The notes below the pieces were generated by a model. The model searched no databases. It had not been told where the DNA came from and saw nothing but the letters and a program-made list of their open reading frames with translations. 64,000 bases of DNA, taken from an uncultured Lysobacteraceae bacterium (GTDB taxonomy: Bacteria > Pseudomonadota > Gammaproteobacteria > Xanthomonadales > Xanthomonadaceae). Position 1 is the first letter of the stretch; every line of letters starts with the position of its first letter. The stretch lies in assembly GCA_946480825.1 (NCBI GenBank), contig CAMLLG010000001.1:60801-124800 (forward strand), written 5' to 3'. Positions 1 to 7,406 of this stretch are shown here, piece after piece. Both the position numbers and the translations under genes were made by a program.

Positions 1-122
1 GGGATTCCGGGCGACAGCCCGTTTCGCGCGCGCGCGCGACTGGAAAAGATGCGATTTTCATTCAGGTCTCGTGCGCTTTGTGGATCTCGTCCCGTACCGG
101 GTTCGATACGCAGTCGTGCCCG

Positions 123-150
123 CGCCCCTTCGCCGCATGGCGAAGGGGCG
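123..150. terminator. Perfect 12-bp stem hairpin after the PKS operon
   Basis: The arms 123-134 and 139-150 are perfectly complementary over 12 bp around a 4-nt loop. It lies about 250 bp downstream of the last PKS stop codon. There is no T-run on either side, so it is not a classical intrinsic terminator. It may act with the hairpin at 322-346 as an mRNA 3' end or be an extragenic palindrome of the kind common in high-GC proteobacteria. Confidence 0.4.
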
Positions 151-321
151 TTCGATGCGTCGATCGATTCCAGCGGGGATTCGAGTTCGTCCCTGGCCGC
201 ATACGGCGATTCCATGTCTTCGGGGCGGCTGAAGCGCAAACCCTCGGGCTCGATGATGACACAACCCCCGCCGTCGATCGTGTCGACGGCGATGGCGAAG
301 CGCAGGCCGCATCGACGCCGT

Positions 322-346
322 CCCGCGCCCGTGGGACGGGTGCGGG
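322..346. terminator. GC-rich hairpin just after the stop of PKS gene F
   Basis: The arms 322-332 and 336-346 pair over 11 positions with one mismatch around a GGG/CCC loop. The hairpin begins about 60 bp after the stop codon of the KS-DH-KR gene, where a transcription end would be expected. It lacks a T-tract, so the terminator role is an inference. Confidence 0.35.
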
Positions 347-404
347 AGGGAAGCGGAGCGGTGCGGAGGCGATTCCATGTCCGATACGTTCATGTGCGTT
401 CGAT

Positions 405-3400
405 TCACGATGCGACCAGCACCTCGCCGCCGTGTCCGCCGGAGGCGTCGTGATCCTGGTAATACCGGACCTCCTCCGACACCCACAGATCGTCGAGCGC
501 GCGCTGGGAGATCACCTTGATCAACGCCAGCTGCTCCATGTCGGAAGCGACGAACGCTTCCAGCTCGCGCAGCGCTTCGTCCGGCTCGATCGAGCCGATG
601 CCCATGCCTTCCATGCGCTTGCGATAGAACGCGTCGGTGACGACGCCGACGCTGCCCCAGTAGGCCCAGTTGACGATCTTGACCGGGTACGGATGCCGTG
701 CGCGCATGGCCTGCGCGAAGCTGTCCTTGAAGGTGCAGCCGGCGCAGTAGTTCGACTGGCCGGCGTCGCGGTGGAACGACGCCACCGACGAGAAGAACAG
801 CACGAAATCGAGATCCAGGCCGGCGAAGGCGCGCTCGATGTTGACGCTGACGTCGACCTTGGCCGCGAGGCTCTGGCGGAAAACGGACTCGTCCATCGCG
901 CGTACCGTCTGATCCTTCAGCACCAGCGCGGAATGGACCACGCCGTCGATGCGCGGGAAGCGTTCGCGGAGCGCCGCGACCGCCGCCGTCAGCGCCGCCG
1001 CATCGGTGGCGTCCGCGGAGACATAGTGCGGCCTGCGGCCGAGCGCCGCGATCGCATCGAGCTTCGCTTCGATGTCGGCATCCTGCGGCCGACGGCCGAT
1101 CCAGATCACCTCGGCGCCGTAGTGCGCGACCATGTGCCGCGTCCAGACTTCGCCCAGACCGCCGGCGCCGCCGATCACGACGTAGACGCCGTTCTGCCGA
1201 TACGCGGGGCGGGTATGGGACAGGTGGCCGACATCGGCGAATTCCTGGCGGAACCATTCGTTGCAGCGGAACGCCAGCCCTCTGCCCTGCTCGTCCCAGG
1301 GCAAGGCGAGGATTTCGCGCGGGTCGAGATCGGCGGTGGATTCGATGTCGAGCAGCCGGAAGCGCCACAGCGGCAGCTCCTTGGCGACGCTGCCGACCAT
1401 GCCGTGCACGCCGGCATGATGCGGCGCCACCAGTTCGTCGTCGAAGACCTGCAGCGCGCGGCGGGTGACGACCGTGAACTTGAGTTCGCGCTCGAACCAG
1501 TCGAGCCGGCTCAGCGCCTTGAGAATGCGGAAGAGCGCGAGCACGCCCGCCTCCTGGGCGGGAACGATCGCGTCGTGATCGCCGACGGCCGCATCGGGTG
1601 CGAACCACAGCAGATGATCGAATCCGCCATCGGACAGCAGACGCTCGATCCGTTCGATCGAATCGCCTGCGGCGATCGGCTGATGCCGCAGTTCGATCGG
1701 CGCCGTACGCAGCCAGGCGAACAGCGCATCGTCGCCGCCGAGCAGCAGACAGCGTTCGCCCGGCGCGGGTGCCACCGCGTCGCGTCCGAAGCGGACCGGA
1801 TTCCAGATCGGCACCAGCGCGTGCAGGGCGGGTCTGGGTGCGGCGGTCGCCAGCGGCTTCGCGAGCGCCGGCGCAGCGGCGACGGCGCGCGTCGGTACGC
1901 CGACCGGCGCCGATGCGACCGTGCGCGACACCAGGCCACGGATGCTCACGCGCGGCAGGCCCTGGTCGTCGACCAGATCGATATCCAGCGATGGCATGCC
2001 GGTGACGGGCGCGCCGGGCGTGCGGCGCACCCAGACCCACATGTCCTCGGTGGTGTCGCCGTGGACGATCATGTCGTCGAACGCGAACGGCATCAGCGCC
2101 GAACCGCTGTCGTCGTCCAGGCCCGCGAGCAGGCAGATCGTGCACTGCATCGCCGAATCCATCATCGCGGGGTGCAGGCCGAGACGCGGATCCGCCGCGC
2201 CCGGCAGATGCAGGCGCGCGATCACTTCGTCGCCGTCGCTGCGCAGGTCGACGATGCCCTGCATCGTCGGCCCGTAGTGCAAACCCAGCGACTCGAAACG
2301 CGCGTACAGGGCATTGCGATCACGGTCCGGGCCCTTGATGGCCTCGCCGACCGCGGCGAGATCCAACGGCTCGGCGTCGAGGACTTCCGCGCTGCAGCGG
2401 ACGGTTCCGCGGGCGTGCGGCGTTTCGACGCCCTCCCTTTCGGAGACGACTTCGTATTCGAGCCAGCGGCCGCCGTCCTCGTCTTCGCCCTTGTCGTGCA
2501 GCACCACTTTCAGCGCGAACGCATCGTCGACCACCACCGCCTGGATCCAGGCGTGATCCTGGAATTCGAGCGTCTTCGCCCCACCCGGCAGCGCCCGCGC
2601 CGCGGCGGCGCGCACCATTTCGATGTAGGCCACGCCGGGCAGCACGCGGCGTTCGAGCACCACGTGATCGCGCAGGAAGAATTCCTCGCCGTCGAACTCG
2701 GACGTGAAGATCGGACCCGAGAGATCGGACGCGTTGGCGTGCAGCAGCGGATGCAGGACCGATACCTTGCCCGCCGCGATCTGTTGCGACGCGGCGCCCT
2801 CCTGCCGTTTCGGGATGGCGAAGCGTCTTTTCTCGAAGGGATACGTGGGCAGCGCGATGCGCCGCGCGCCGGAGCCTGCGAACAAGGCATCCAGCGACAC
2901 CTTCGCCCCGCGGCAGTACAGATCCGCGAGCGCGAGCAGCTTGCTGCGCAGGTCTTCGGCCGGCAGACCGCCGAGCACCTGTTGCACCAGAAAATGCGCG
3001 AACTCGTCGAGGCCCGGCGTCGCGTTGCCGGAACGCTCGGCTTCGCTGCCGACGAAACAGTCGGGCGCGCGCCGATGCCGGTTCAGGCGCTCGAGCCGGG
3101 CGAGCAGATCGCCGACATCGTTCACCACCAGCGCGCAGCAATGCGGAAACGGGCTGCGGCCCGTGGCGAGCGTGAAGGCGATATCGTCGAGATGTTCGCC
3201 TTTGCCGGTGTGCAGCCAGGCGATGAGATCGGCGACCTTGCGCCAAAGCGCGGCCTCGGTCTTCGCCGACAGCACGACGATGCGCGGCGTCGCCGCCGGA
3301 CGCACCGGCTGCGGCTGCGGCGGCGGTTCCTCCAGCACCATGAAGGCATTGGTGCCGCCGATGCCGAGGCAGTTGATGGCGGCGCGGCGCGGCGTGGCGG

Positions 3401-4625
3401 CCTCCGGCCATTCGATCGGATCGGTGTTGACGTGGAACGGGCTGCTCTCGAAATCGATCTTCGGATTCGGCGTGGCGAAATTGACGCACGGCGGAATGCG
3501 CTGGAATTTCAGGCACATCGCGGCCTTGATCAGGCTCGCCATGCCGGCTGCGATGTCGAGATGGCCGATGTTGTTCTTGACCGATCCGATCGCGCAGAAC
3601 TGGCGGCGCTGGGTTTCGGCACGGAACAGGCGGCTGAGCGCGAGGACTTCGATCGGATCGCCCATCGCCGTACCGGTGCCGTGCGCCTCGATGTAGCCGA
3701 TGCTTTCGGCGGGCACGCCGGCGTTGTCGAGCGCGGTGCGCATGCAGTCGAGCTGGCCTTCGACCTTGGTGGCCAGGAAGCTCATCTTCTGGCCGCCGTC
3801 GTTGTTGATGGCCGAACCCTTGATCACGGCATGGATGCAATCGCCGTCGGCCAGCGCGCGTTCCAGCGGCTTGAGCAGGACCATGCCGACGCCGCTGCCG
3901 AACACGACGCCGCGCGCGTTGGCATCGAAGGCGCGGACCTGCCCATCGGCGGAGAGGATGTTGCCGCTTTCGTACATGTAACCGGCACGGTGCGGCGTGC
4001 GCACGCTGACCGCACCGGCCAAGGCCATGTCGCACTCGCCCAGCCGGATGCTCTGGCAGGCCAGATGCACCGCGACCAGCGAAGTCGAGCATGCGGTCTG
4101 CACCGCGACGCTCGGGCCGCGCAGATTCAGCTTGTAAGACAGGCGCGTCGGGACGAAGTCCTTGTCGTTGCCGACGTGCCAGTTGCCTCCGGTCTTGCCG
4201 ATGACCTCGGGATAGTGGTCGGTGCACGACAGCAGATGGCTGGAAACGATGCCGCCGGAACCGGCGAACACGCCGACCCGGGCGGCCTGCGTATCGGGCG
4301 GATAACCGGCGTCTTCCATCGCCGCCCACGCGGATTCGAGCAGCAACCGATGCTGCGGATCCATGATTTCGGCATCGAGCGGCGGAACCCAGAAAAACTC
4401 CGCGTCGAAGCAGTCGTGGTCCGCGAGCAGCGGCGCGACCTTCACATAGTTCGGATCGGCCAAGGTCTTCGCTGGGATCCCCTGCGCCAGCAGTTCTTCG
4501 GAAGACAGCGTGGTGATGCCGGACTGACCTGCGCACAGGTTGGTCCAGTATTCATGCGTCGAGGCCGAGCCGGGAAACCGCCCGGCCATTCCGATGATGG
4601 CGATGTCGCTGTGCTGCTTGTCCAT
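405..4625 (-). CDS. PKS protein F: KS-DH-KR, no AT and no ACP
   Basis: Single-module polyketide synthase of 1406 aa that would condense malonate, reduce the ketone and dehydrate. The KS (residues about 5-440) has active-site TACSTS near 177, EAHGTGT and NIGHLD. It differs from the other KSs of the window (insert SSEELLAQGIPAKTLADPNY) and looks closer to cis-AT or hybrid-type KSs, yet no AT follows, only the LPTYPFEKRRF linker. The DH (about 624-912) has HVVLERRVLP, with Glu in place of the Gly of HxxxGxxxxP, and DSAMQ. The KR (Rossmann GGAGGLG near 1145) has a Ser/Tyr catalytic pair in SSVASFHRDAGQSNY and an Asp in the LDD-type position (VLKD), which usually predicts the D-alcohol. The protein ends without an ACP; the small ACP gene lies 86 bp upstream. 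An upstream ATG at 4664 is in frame, but the ATG at 4625 has AGGA six bases before it. Confidence 0.93.
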   Translation of the reverse strand: MDKQHSDIAIIGMAGRFPGSASTHEYWTNLCAGQSGITTLSSEELLAQGIPAKTLADPNYVKVAPLLADHDCFDAEFFWVPPLDAEIMDPQHRLLLESAWAAMEDAGYPPDTQAARVGVFAGSGGIVSSHLLSCTDHYPEVIGKTGGNWHVGNDKDFVPTRLSYKLNLRGPSVAVQTACSTSLVAVHLACQSIRLGECDMALAGAVSVRTPHRAGYMYESGNILSADGQVRAFDANARGVVFGSGVGMVLLKPLERALADGDCIHAVIKGSAINNDGGQKMSFLATKVEGQLDCMRTALDNAGVPAESIGYIEAHGTGTAMGDPIEVLALSRLFRAETQRRQFCAIGSVKNNIGHLDIAAGMASLIKAAMCLKFQRIPPCVNFATPNPKIDFESSPFHVNTDPIEWPEAATPRRAAINCLGIGGTNAFMVLEEPPPQPQPVRPAATPRIVVLSAKTEAALWRKVADLIAWLHTGKGEHLDDIAFTLATGRSPFPHCCALVVNDVGDLLARLERLNRHRRAPDCFVGSEAERSGNATPGLDEFAHFLVQQVLGGLPAEDLRSKLLALADLYCRGAKVSLDALFAGSGARRIALPTYPFEKRRFAIPKRQEGAASQQIAAGKVSVLHPLLHANASDLSGPIFTSEFDGEEFFLRDHVVLERRVLPGVAYIEMVRAAAARALPGGAKTLEFQDHAWIQAVVVDDAFALKVVLHDKGEDEDGGRWLEYEVVSEREGVETPHARGTVRCSAEVLDAEPLDLAAVGEAIKGPDRDRNALYARFESLGLHYGPTMQGIVDLRSDGDEVIARLHLPGAADPRLGLHPAMMDSAMQCTICLLAGLDDDSGSALMPFAFDDMIVHGDTTEDMWVWVRRTPGAPVTGMPSLDIDLVDDQGLPRVSIRGLVSRTVASAPVGVPTRAVAAAPALAKPLATAAPRPALHALVPIWNPVRFGRDAVAPAPGERCLLLGGDDALFAWLRTAPIELRHQPIAAGDSIERIERLLSDGGFDHLLWFAPDAAVGDHDAIVPAQEAGVLALFRILKALSRLDWFERELKFTVVTRRALQVFDDELVAPHHAGVHGMVGSVAKELPLWRFRLLDIESTADLDPREILALPWDEQGRGLAFRCNEWFRQEFADVGHLSHTRPAYRQNGVYVVIGGAGGLGEVWTRHMVAHYGAEVIWIGRRPQDADIEAKLDAIAALGRRPHYVSADATDAAALTAAVAALRERFPRIDGVVHSALVLKDQTVRAMDESVFRQSLAAKVDVSVNIERAFAGLDLDFVLFFSSVASFHRDAGQSNYCAGCTFKDSFAQAMRARHPYPVKIVNWAYWGSVGVVTDAFYRKRMEGMGIGSIEPDEALRELEAFVASDMEQLALIKVISQRALDDLWVSEEVRYYQDHDASGGHGGEVLVAS

Positions 4626-4711
4626 TCCGAATCCTGCTCCGATCGATGCCATCGAGCCCGCCACGCGACGTGGCCGGTGCGGGAATCGATCGCCTCCTTG
4701 AAATCGTCTGA

Positions 4712-4957
4712 TCAGCGCTCGTAGGCGGCGCAGAGATCGCCGACCGTGCGCAGGCCGGTGATCGGCACGTCGCCGCTCGCGAAGGGGTCGTAGGAAAACT
4801 CGATTTCCAGGATCGCGAGAATGCGGGCGATATGCAGCGAGCGGAATCCGAGGCTGTCGATGAGGGCGCTGGCATCGCTGATGGTGCCGAGTTGCAGGCC
4901 TTCCTCTTCGGCGACGCGACGGAGGGTGTCGTAGATGATCTGCTGATGTTCGCTCAT
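4712..4957 (-). CDS. Discrete acyl carrier protein
   Basis: An 81-aa stand-alone ACP. The phosphopantetheine site is Ser40 in SLGFRSL; the usual Asp before the Ser is Arg here, a variant seen in some discrete ACPs that partner with ligases. The start at 4957 is chosen because AGGA lies upstream and the encoded product has normal ACP length; the frame stays open further upstream with poor content. It sits between the SDR and the KS-DH-KR gene. It probably carries the acyl chain made by the adjacent ligase/KS set, or supplies the carrier that the last KS of PKS protein E lacks. Both roles are inferred from position. Confidence 0.88.
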   Translation of the reverse strand: MSEHQQIIYDTLRRVAEEEGLQLGTISDASALIDSLGFRSLHIARILAILEIEFSYDPFASGDVPITGLRTVGDLCAAYER

Positions 4958-5021
4958 GGTGTTCCTGGGATCGTGTTGATCGGACGGGTTGAACGGAAGG
5001 GCCAGCGACGGGGGCTGGGCG

Positions 5022-5759
5022 TTAGCACGAGAAACCGCCATCCACCGACAGGGTCTGTCCGGTGATGGCGCGCGTCGACAGCAGGAAACGCGCGCAGTCG
5101 ACGATGTCCTGGGTGGTGCACATGGCGCGCATCGGTGTCCGGCGGATGATGCGGGCGCGCTGCGCGTCGGTCAGGTGACCGACCATGTCGCTTTCGAAGA
5201 ACCCGGGAGCGATCGCATTGACGGTGACCCCCTGCGGCCCGACCTCGCTGGCGAGGCTGCGCGTGAAGCCCAGCAGCGCCGCCTTGGTCGCGCTGTAGAC
5301 CGACAGCCCCTTGTGGCCGCGCAGAGCGTTGACCGAGGAGATGCTGATGATGCTGCCGCCGCGCCGCTCCGCGATCATCGCCTTGAGGCAGGTGCGCGTC
5401 AGCACGATGGTCGACTCCAGATTCAGGGTCAGCGCCAGATGGATGTCGCGCTCCGACGTCATCGTCAGCAGTCCCTCGGTGCCGACGCCGGCATTGTTGA
5501 TGAGGGCATCGATGCGCTTGTAGCGGCGCATGACGCTCATGCCGAAGGCCCTGACCCCGTCGAGGTCGGTGCCCTCGATCGCTTCCCAATGGAAGCGCTC
5601 GCCGTTCGGATCGGCCCGGCGCATCTCATCGATGAAGCCGTTGCTGGAACGGCTGAACGTGGCGACGATGTCGCCCGCGTCGAGCCGGTCCTGCACCAAT
5701 GCCTGTCCCAGTCCGCGGCTGCCGCCGCTGATGACGACCACTTTTTTCTCACTCGGCAC
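5022..5759 (-). CDS. SDR-family 3-oxoacyl-ACP reductase (FabG-like)
   Basis: A 245-aa classical short-chain dehydrogenase that should reduce a beta-ketoacyl thioester with NADPH. It has the cofactor loop GGSRGLG (residues 12-18), NNAG (about 88-91), the catalytic Ser in SISS, YSATK (Tyr155/Lys159) and the C-terminal VDGG. I prefer the GTG at 5759, which has GGGAG about 7 bases upstream and gives a normal SDR N-terminus; an in-frame ATG at 5780 is the alternative. It overlaps the ligase stop by 11 bp, so the two are probably co-translated. It most likely serves the discrete ACP and KS downstream rather than the modular line, which has its own KRs. Confidence 0.9.
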   Translation of the reverse strand: MPSEKKVVVISGGSRGLGQALVQDRLDAGDIVATFSRSSNGFIDEMRRADPNGERFHWEAIEGTDLDGVRAFGMSVMRRYKRIDALINNAGVGTEGLLTMTSERDIHLALTLNLESTIVLTRTCLKAMIAERRGGSIISISSVNALRGHKGLSVYSATKAALLGFTRSLASEVGPQGVTVNAIAPGFFESDMVGHLTDAQRARIIRRTPMRAMCTTQDIVDCARFLLSTRAITGQTLSVDGGFSC

Positions 5760-7161
5760 TTTCCTGCTCCCTGTTGGCATTCATGACAGCGTCCTGCGCA
5801 GCGGGTGCCGCCGGCCGACGGGTTTTCTTGAATCGTGCGCTGAACAAGGCATCCTCGGTCAGCTTGACCGCGACCGGCACCTTGTACGGCGGCAAATGTT
5901 CTCGACAGTACGCACGCACGCGCCGCTCGACCTCCGCCGCAGGCTCGGGCTCGATCAGTTGTACCGTGGCGATGACGAGAAAGCCGGTCAGCGCGCTCGG
6001 CTTGCCGCTGACGACGACATCGCTGATGTTCTCCACCTGCAGGATCAGATTCTCGATCTCGCTCGGGTACACCTTCTCGCCGCCGACGTTGATGATCTCC
6101 GACTTGCGTCCGAGGATGCGCATGTAGCCATCGCGCTCTTCGACCATGTCGCCGGTGTTGAGCCAACCTTCATCGTCGAAGGGAGATGGCGCGTTGAGAT
6201 AGCCGAGCATGGCGGCCTCGGTGCGGATCCAGAGAATGCCGTCGACGATCCGGACCTGATGGTGCTCGCCGCCGACCTTCATCCAGGTGGAGCCGGCGTC
6301 CTCGGACCGGGTCGGCAGGATGCCGACTTCGGTCAGCCCGTACGTCTGCTTGCAGCGAACGCCGGGCAAGGCTTCGGTCAACGCCTTCAGCGTGGCCAGC
6401 GACATCGGCTCGGTGCCGTAGGTGATCAACTCCAGCGACGACAGATCGTAGCCCTTGCGCTGATCCGAAATGAGCAGCATGTTGAGGAAGGTCGGCGTCG
6501 TCGGCAGCAATTGAACGCGCTGCGACTCGATCGCATGACAGACCGCGGCGACCGAGCGATCCGCGACGAAGACCGCGGTGCCGCCGTTGCACAGCACATG
6601 CAGCAGCGTATTGATGCCGCCGATATGGTCGAACATCAGGAAGATCAGGGTGCGGAAGGCGGCGCCCGGCTTCTGCAGGACATTCGCGAACAGTCGCGAG
6701 AAACGATGCACGGAGGCCTTGTTCTTGCCGGTCGATCCGGACGTGAACAGGATGAGCCCGGCTTCCCTGGGTTCGCCGCGAAGGCGATCCAGCAGCGGGT
6801 GCTCCTTGCCGTAACCGCAGTGCGTGTACTGACTGCCGCCGTCGCCGGAAAACTCGAAAACGCCATCGACGCATGCGGTCTCGAGCGCCTCTTCCACTTC
6901 GAAGTTGGTCGCGGAAAGGAAAGGCACCACGATGTTCGCGTTTTCGACCAGCGCGAACAGCAGACCGATCATGTCGCCGGAGACCTGCCCGCGCATCGCG
7001 ATGCATGCGCCCGGCGCGATGCCTTCCGCCTGCAGGCGATGCCGCCACTGGGCGATCTTCGCGTGCAACTGCGCATAGTCGAGCGTCTCGCCGTCGCAGA
7101 CGATCGCGGTGCGATCGGCGCGATCGGCCCAACCCTCGATGAGTGTCGCCAGATTCTGCAT
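5749..7161 (-). CDS. AMP-dependent acyl-CoA/acyl-ACP ligase
   Basis: ANL-superfamily adenylating enzyme of 470 aa that activates a carboxylic acid with ATP and passes it to CoA or an ACP. Visible motifs are the P-loop TSGSTGKNKA (about 140-149; the usual PKG is NKA), TYGLTE, GWLNTGD, GRKSEIINVGGEKVYPSEIE and a C-terminal basic segment RFKKTRR where the catalytic Lys is expected. The start ATG at 7161 has GGAG seven bases upstream. It leads a four-gene cassette (ligase, SDR, ACP, KS-DH-KR). That order recalls mupQ-mupS-macpD-mmpF of the mupirocin cluster as I remember it, where the set is associated with making a separate acyl unit. The substrate cannot be read from sequence. Confidence 0.9.
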   Translation of the reverse strand: MQNLATLIEGWADRADRTAIVCDGETLDYAQLHAKIAQWRHRLQAEGIAPGACIAMRGQVSGDMIGLLFALVENANIVVPFLSATNFEVEEALETACVDGVFEFSGDGGSQYTHCGYGKEHPLLDRLRGEPREAGLILFTSGSTGKNKASVHRFSRLFANVLQKPGAAFRTLIFLMFDHIGGINTLLHVLCNGGTAVFVADRSVAAVCHAIESQRVQLLPTTPTFLNMLLISDQRKGYDLSSLELITYGTEPMSLATLKALTEALPGVRCKQTYGLTEVGILPTRSEDAGSTWMKVGGEHHQVRIVDGILWIRTEAAMLGYLNAPSPFDDEGWLNTGDMVEERDGYMRILGRKSEIINVGGEKVYPSEIENLILQVENISDVVVSGKPSALTGFLVIATVQLIEPEPAAEVERRVRAYCREHLPPYKVPVAVKLTEDALFSARFKKTRRPAAPAAQDAVMNANREQESAE

Positions 7162-7181
7162 TCAACGCTCCATGTTCGAAG

Positions 7182-7196
7182 ACCCGCGATGCGGGT
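7182..7196. repeat. Perfect 6-bp inverted repeat in the ligase 5' leader
   Basis: ACCCGC and GCGGGT flank a 3-nt spacer. It lies 21 bp before the ligase start and between a possible promoter and the ribosome binding site. A second inverted repeat, with arms 7202-7206 and 7213-7217, is just upstream. They could form an RNA leader hairpin or an operator. No function is assigned. Confidence 0.35.
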
Positions 7197-7221
7197 GATT
7201 CGGCCGATTTTCCGGCCCGGT

Positions 7222-7250
7222 AGTATCAAGCCGAAGAGTAGTGCGATCAA
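7222..7250 (-). promoter_or_regulatory. Possible sigma70-like promoter for the ligase cassette
   Basis: On the minus strand TTGATC (7250-7245) and GATACT (7227-7222) are 17 bp apart, each matching consensus at four of six positions. It lies in the 245-bp gap between PKS gene E and the ligase, in a locally less GC-rich patch. The match is only moderate, and read-through from PKS gene E is equally possible. Confidence 0.3.
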
Positions 7251-7406
7251 TCGGGTTTCCGACCCGGTTTTCGAGCCGGTTCGCGCGGGCGCCGCGTGCC
7301 CGCGAGCCCCGTGTCCGCGGCGTCGCGACCGATGTCCGCATGCCGTGATTGCCGGTGTGGCGGGACGCATCGCGCCACGGCTTCGGTGATGAGGATGCGA
7401 TGTCCA

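Larger units (their letters stand above)
1..404. other. Region downstream of the PKS gene F; no secure gene
   Basis: This stretch follows the stop codon of the last PKS gene and contains two strong inverted repeats, annotated separately. On the minus strand one frame is open from a stop at 390-392 to the window edge. Its inner part has protein-like composition (it includes VDTIDGGGCVIIEPEG), but the first ATG in frame is only at 213-215 and has no obvious ribosome binding site. It could be a gene remnant, the start of a gene that continues beyond the window, or chance coding-like sequence. I assign no function. Confidence 0.3.

Noticed and set aside
123..150. CRISPR-like or mobile-element repeat
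   Set aside because: It is a single palindrome with no spacer array, no flanking duplications and no transposase nearby.
405..4625. Protein F as a loading or first module
   Set aside because: Its KS has a normal active-site Cys, and the gene sits at the 3' end of the cluster in a ligase/ACP cassette. A separate acyl-unit role fits better, though order of action is not proven.
78..4724. Plus-strand open frame of about 4.6 kb
   Set aside because: It is antisense to PKS F and has no domain content.
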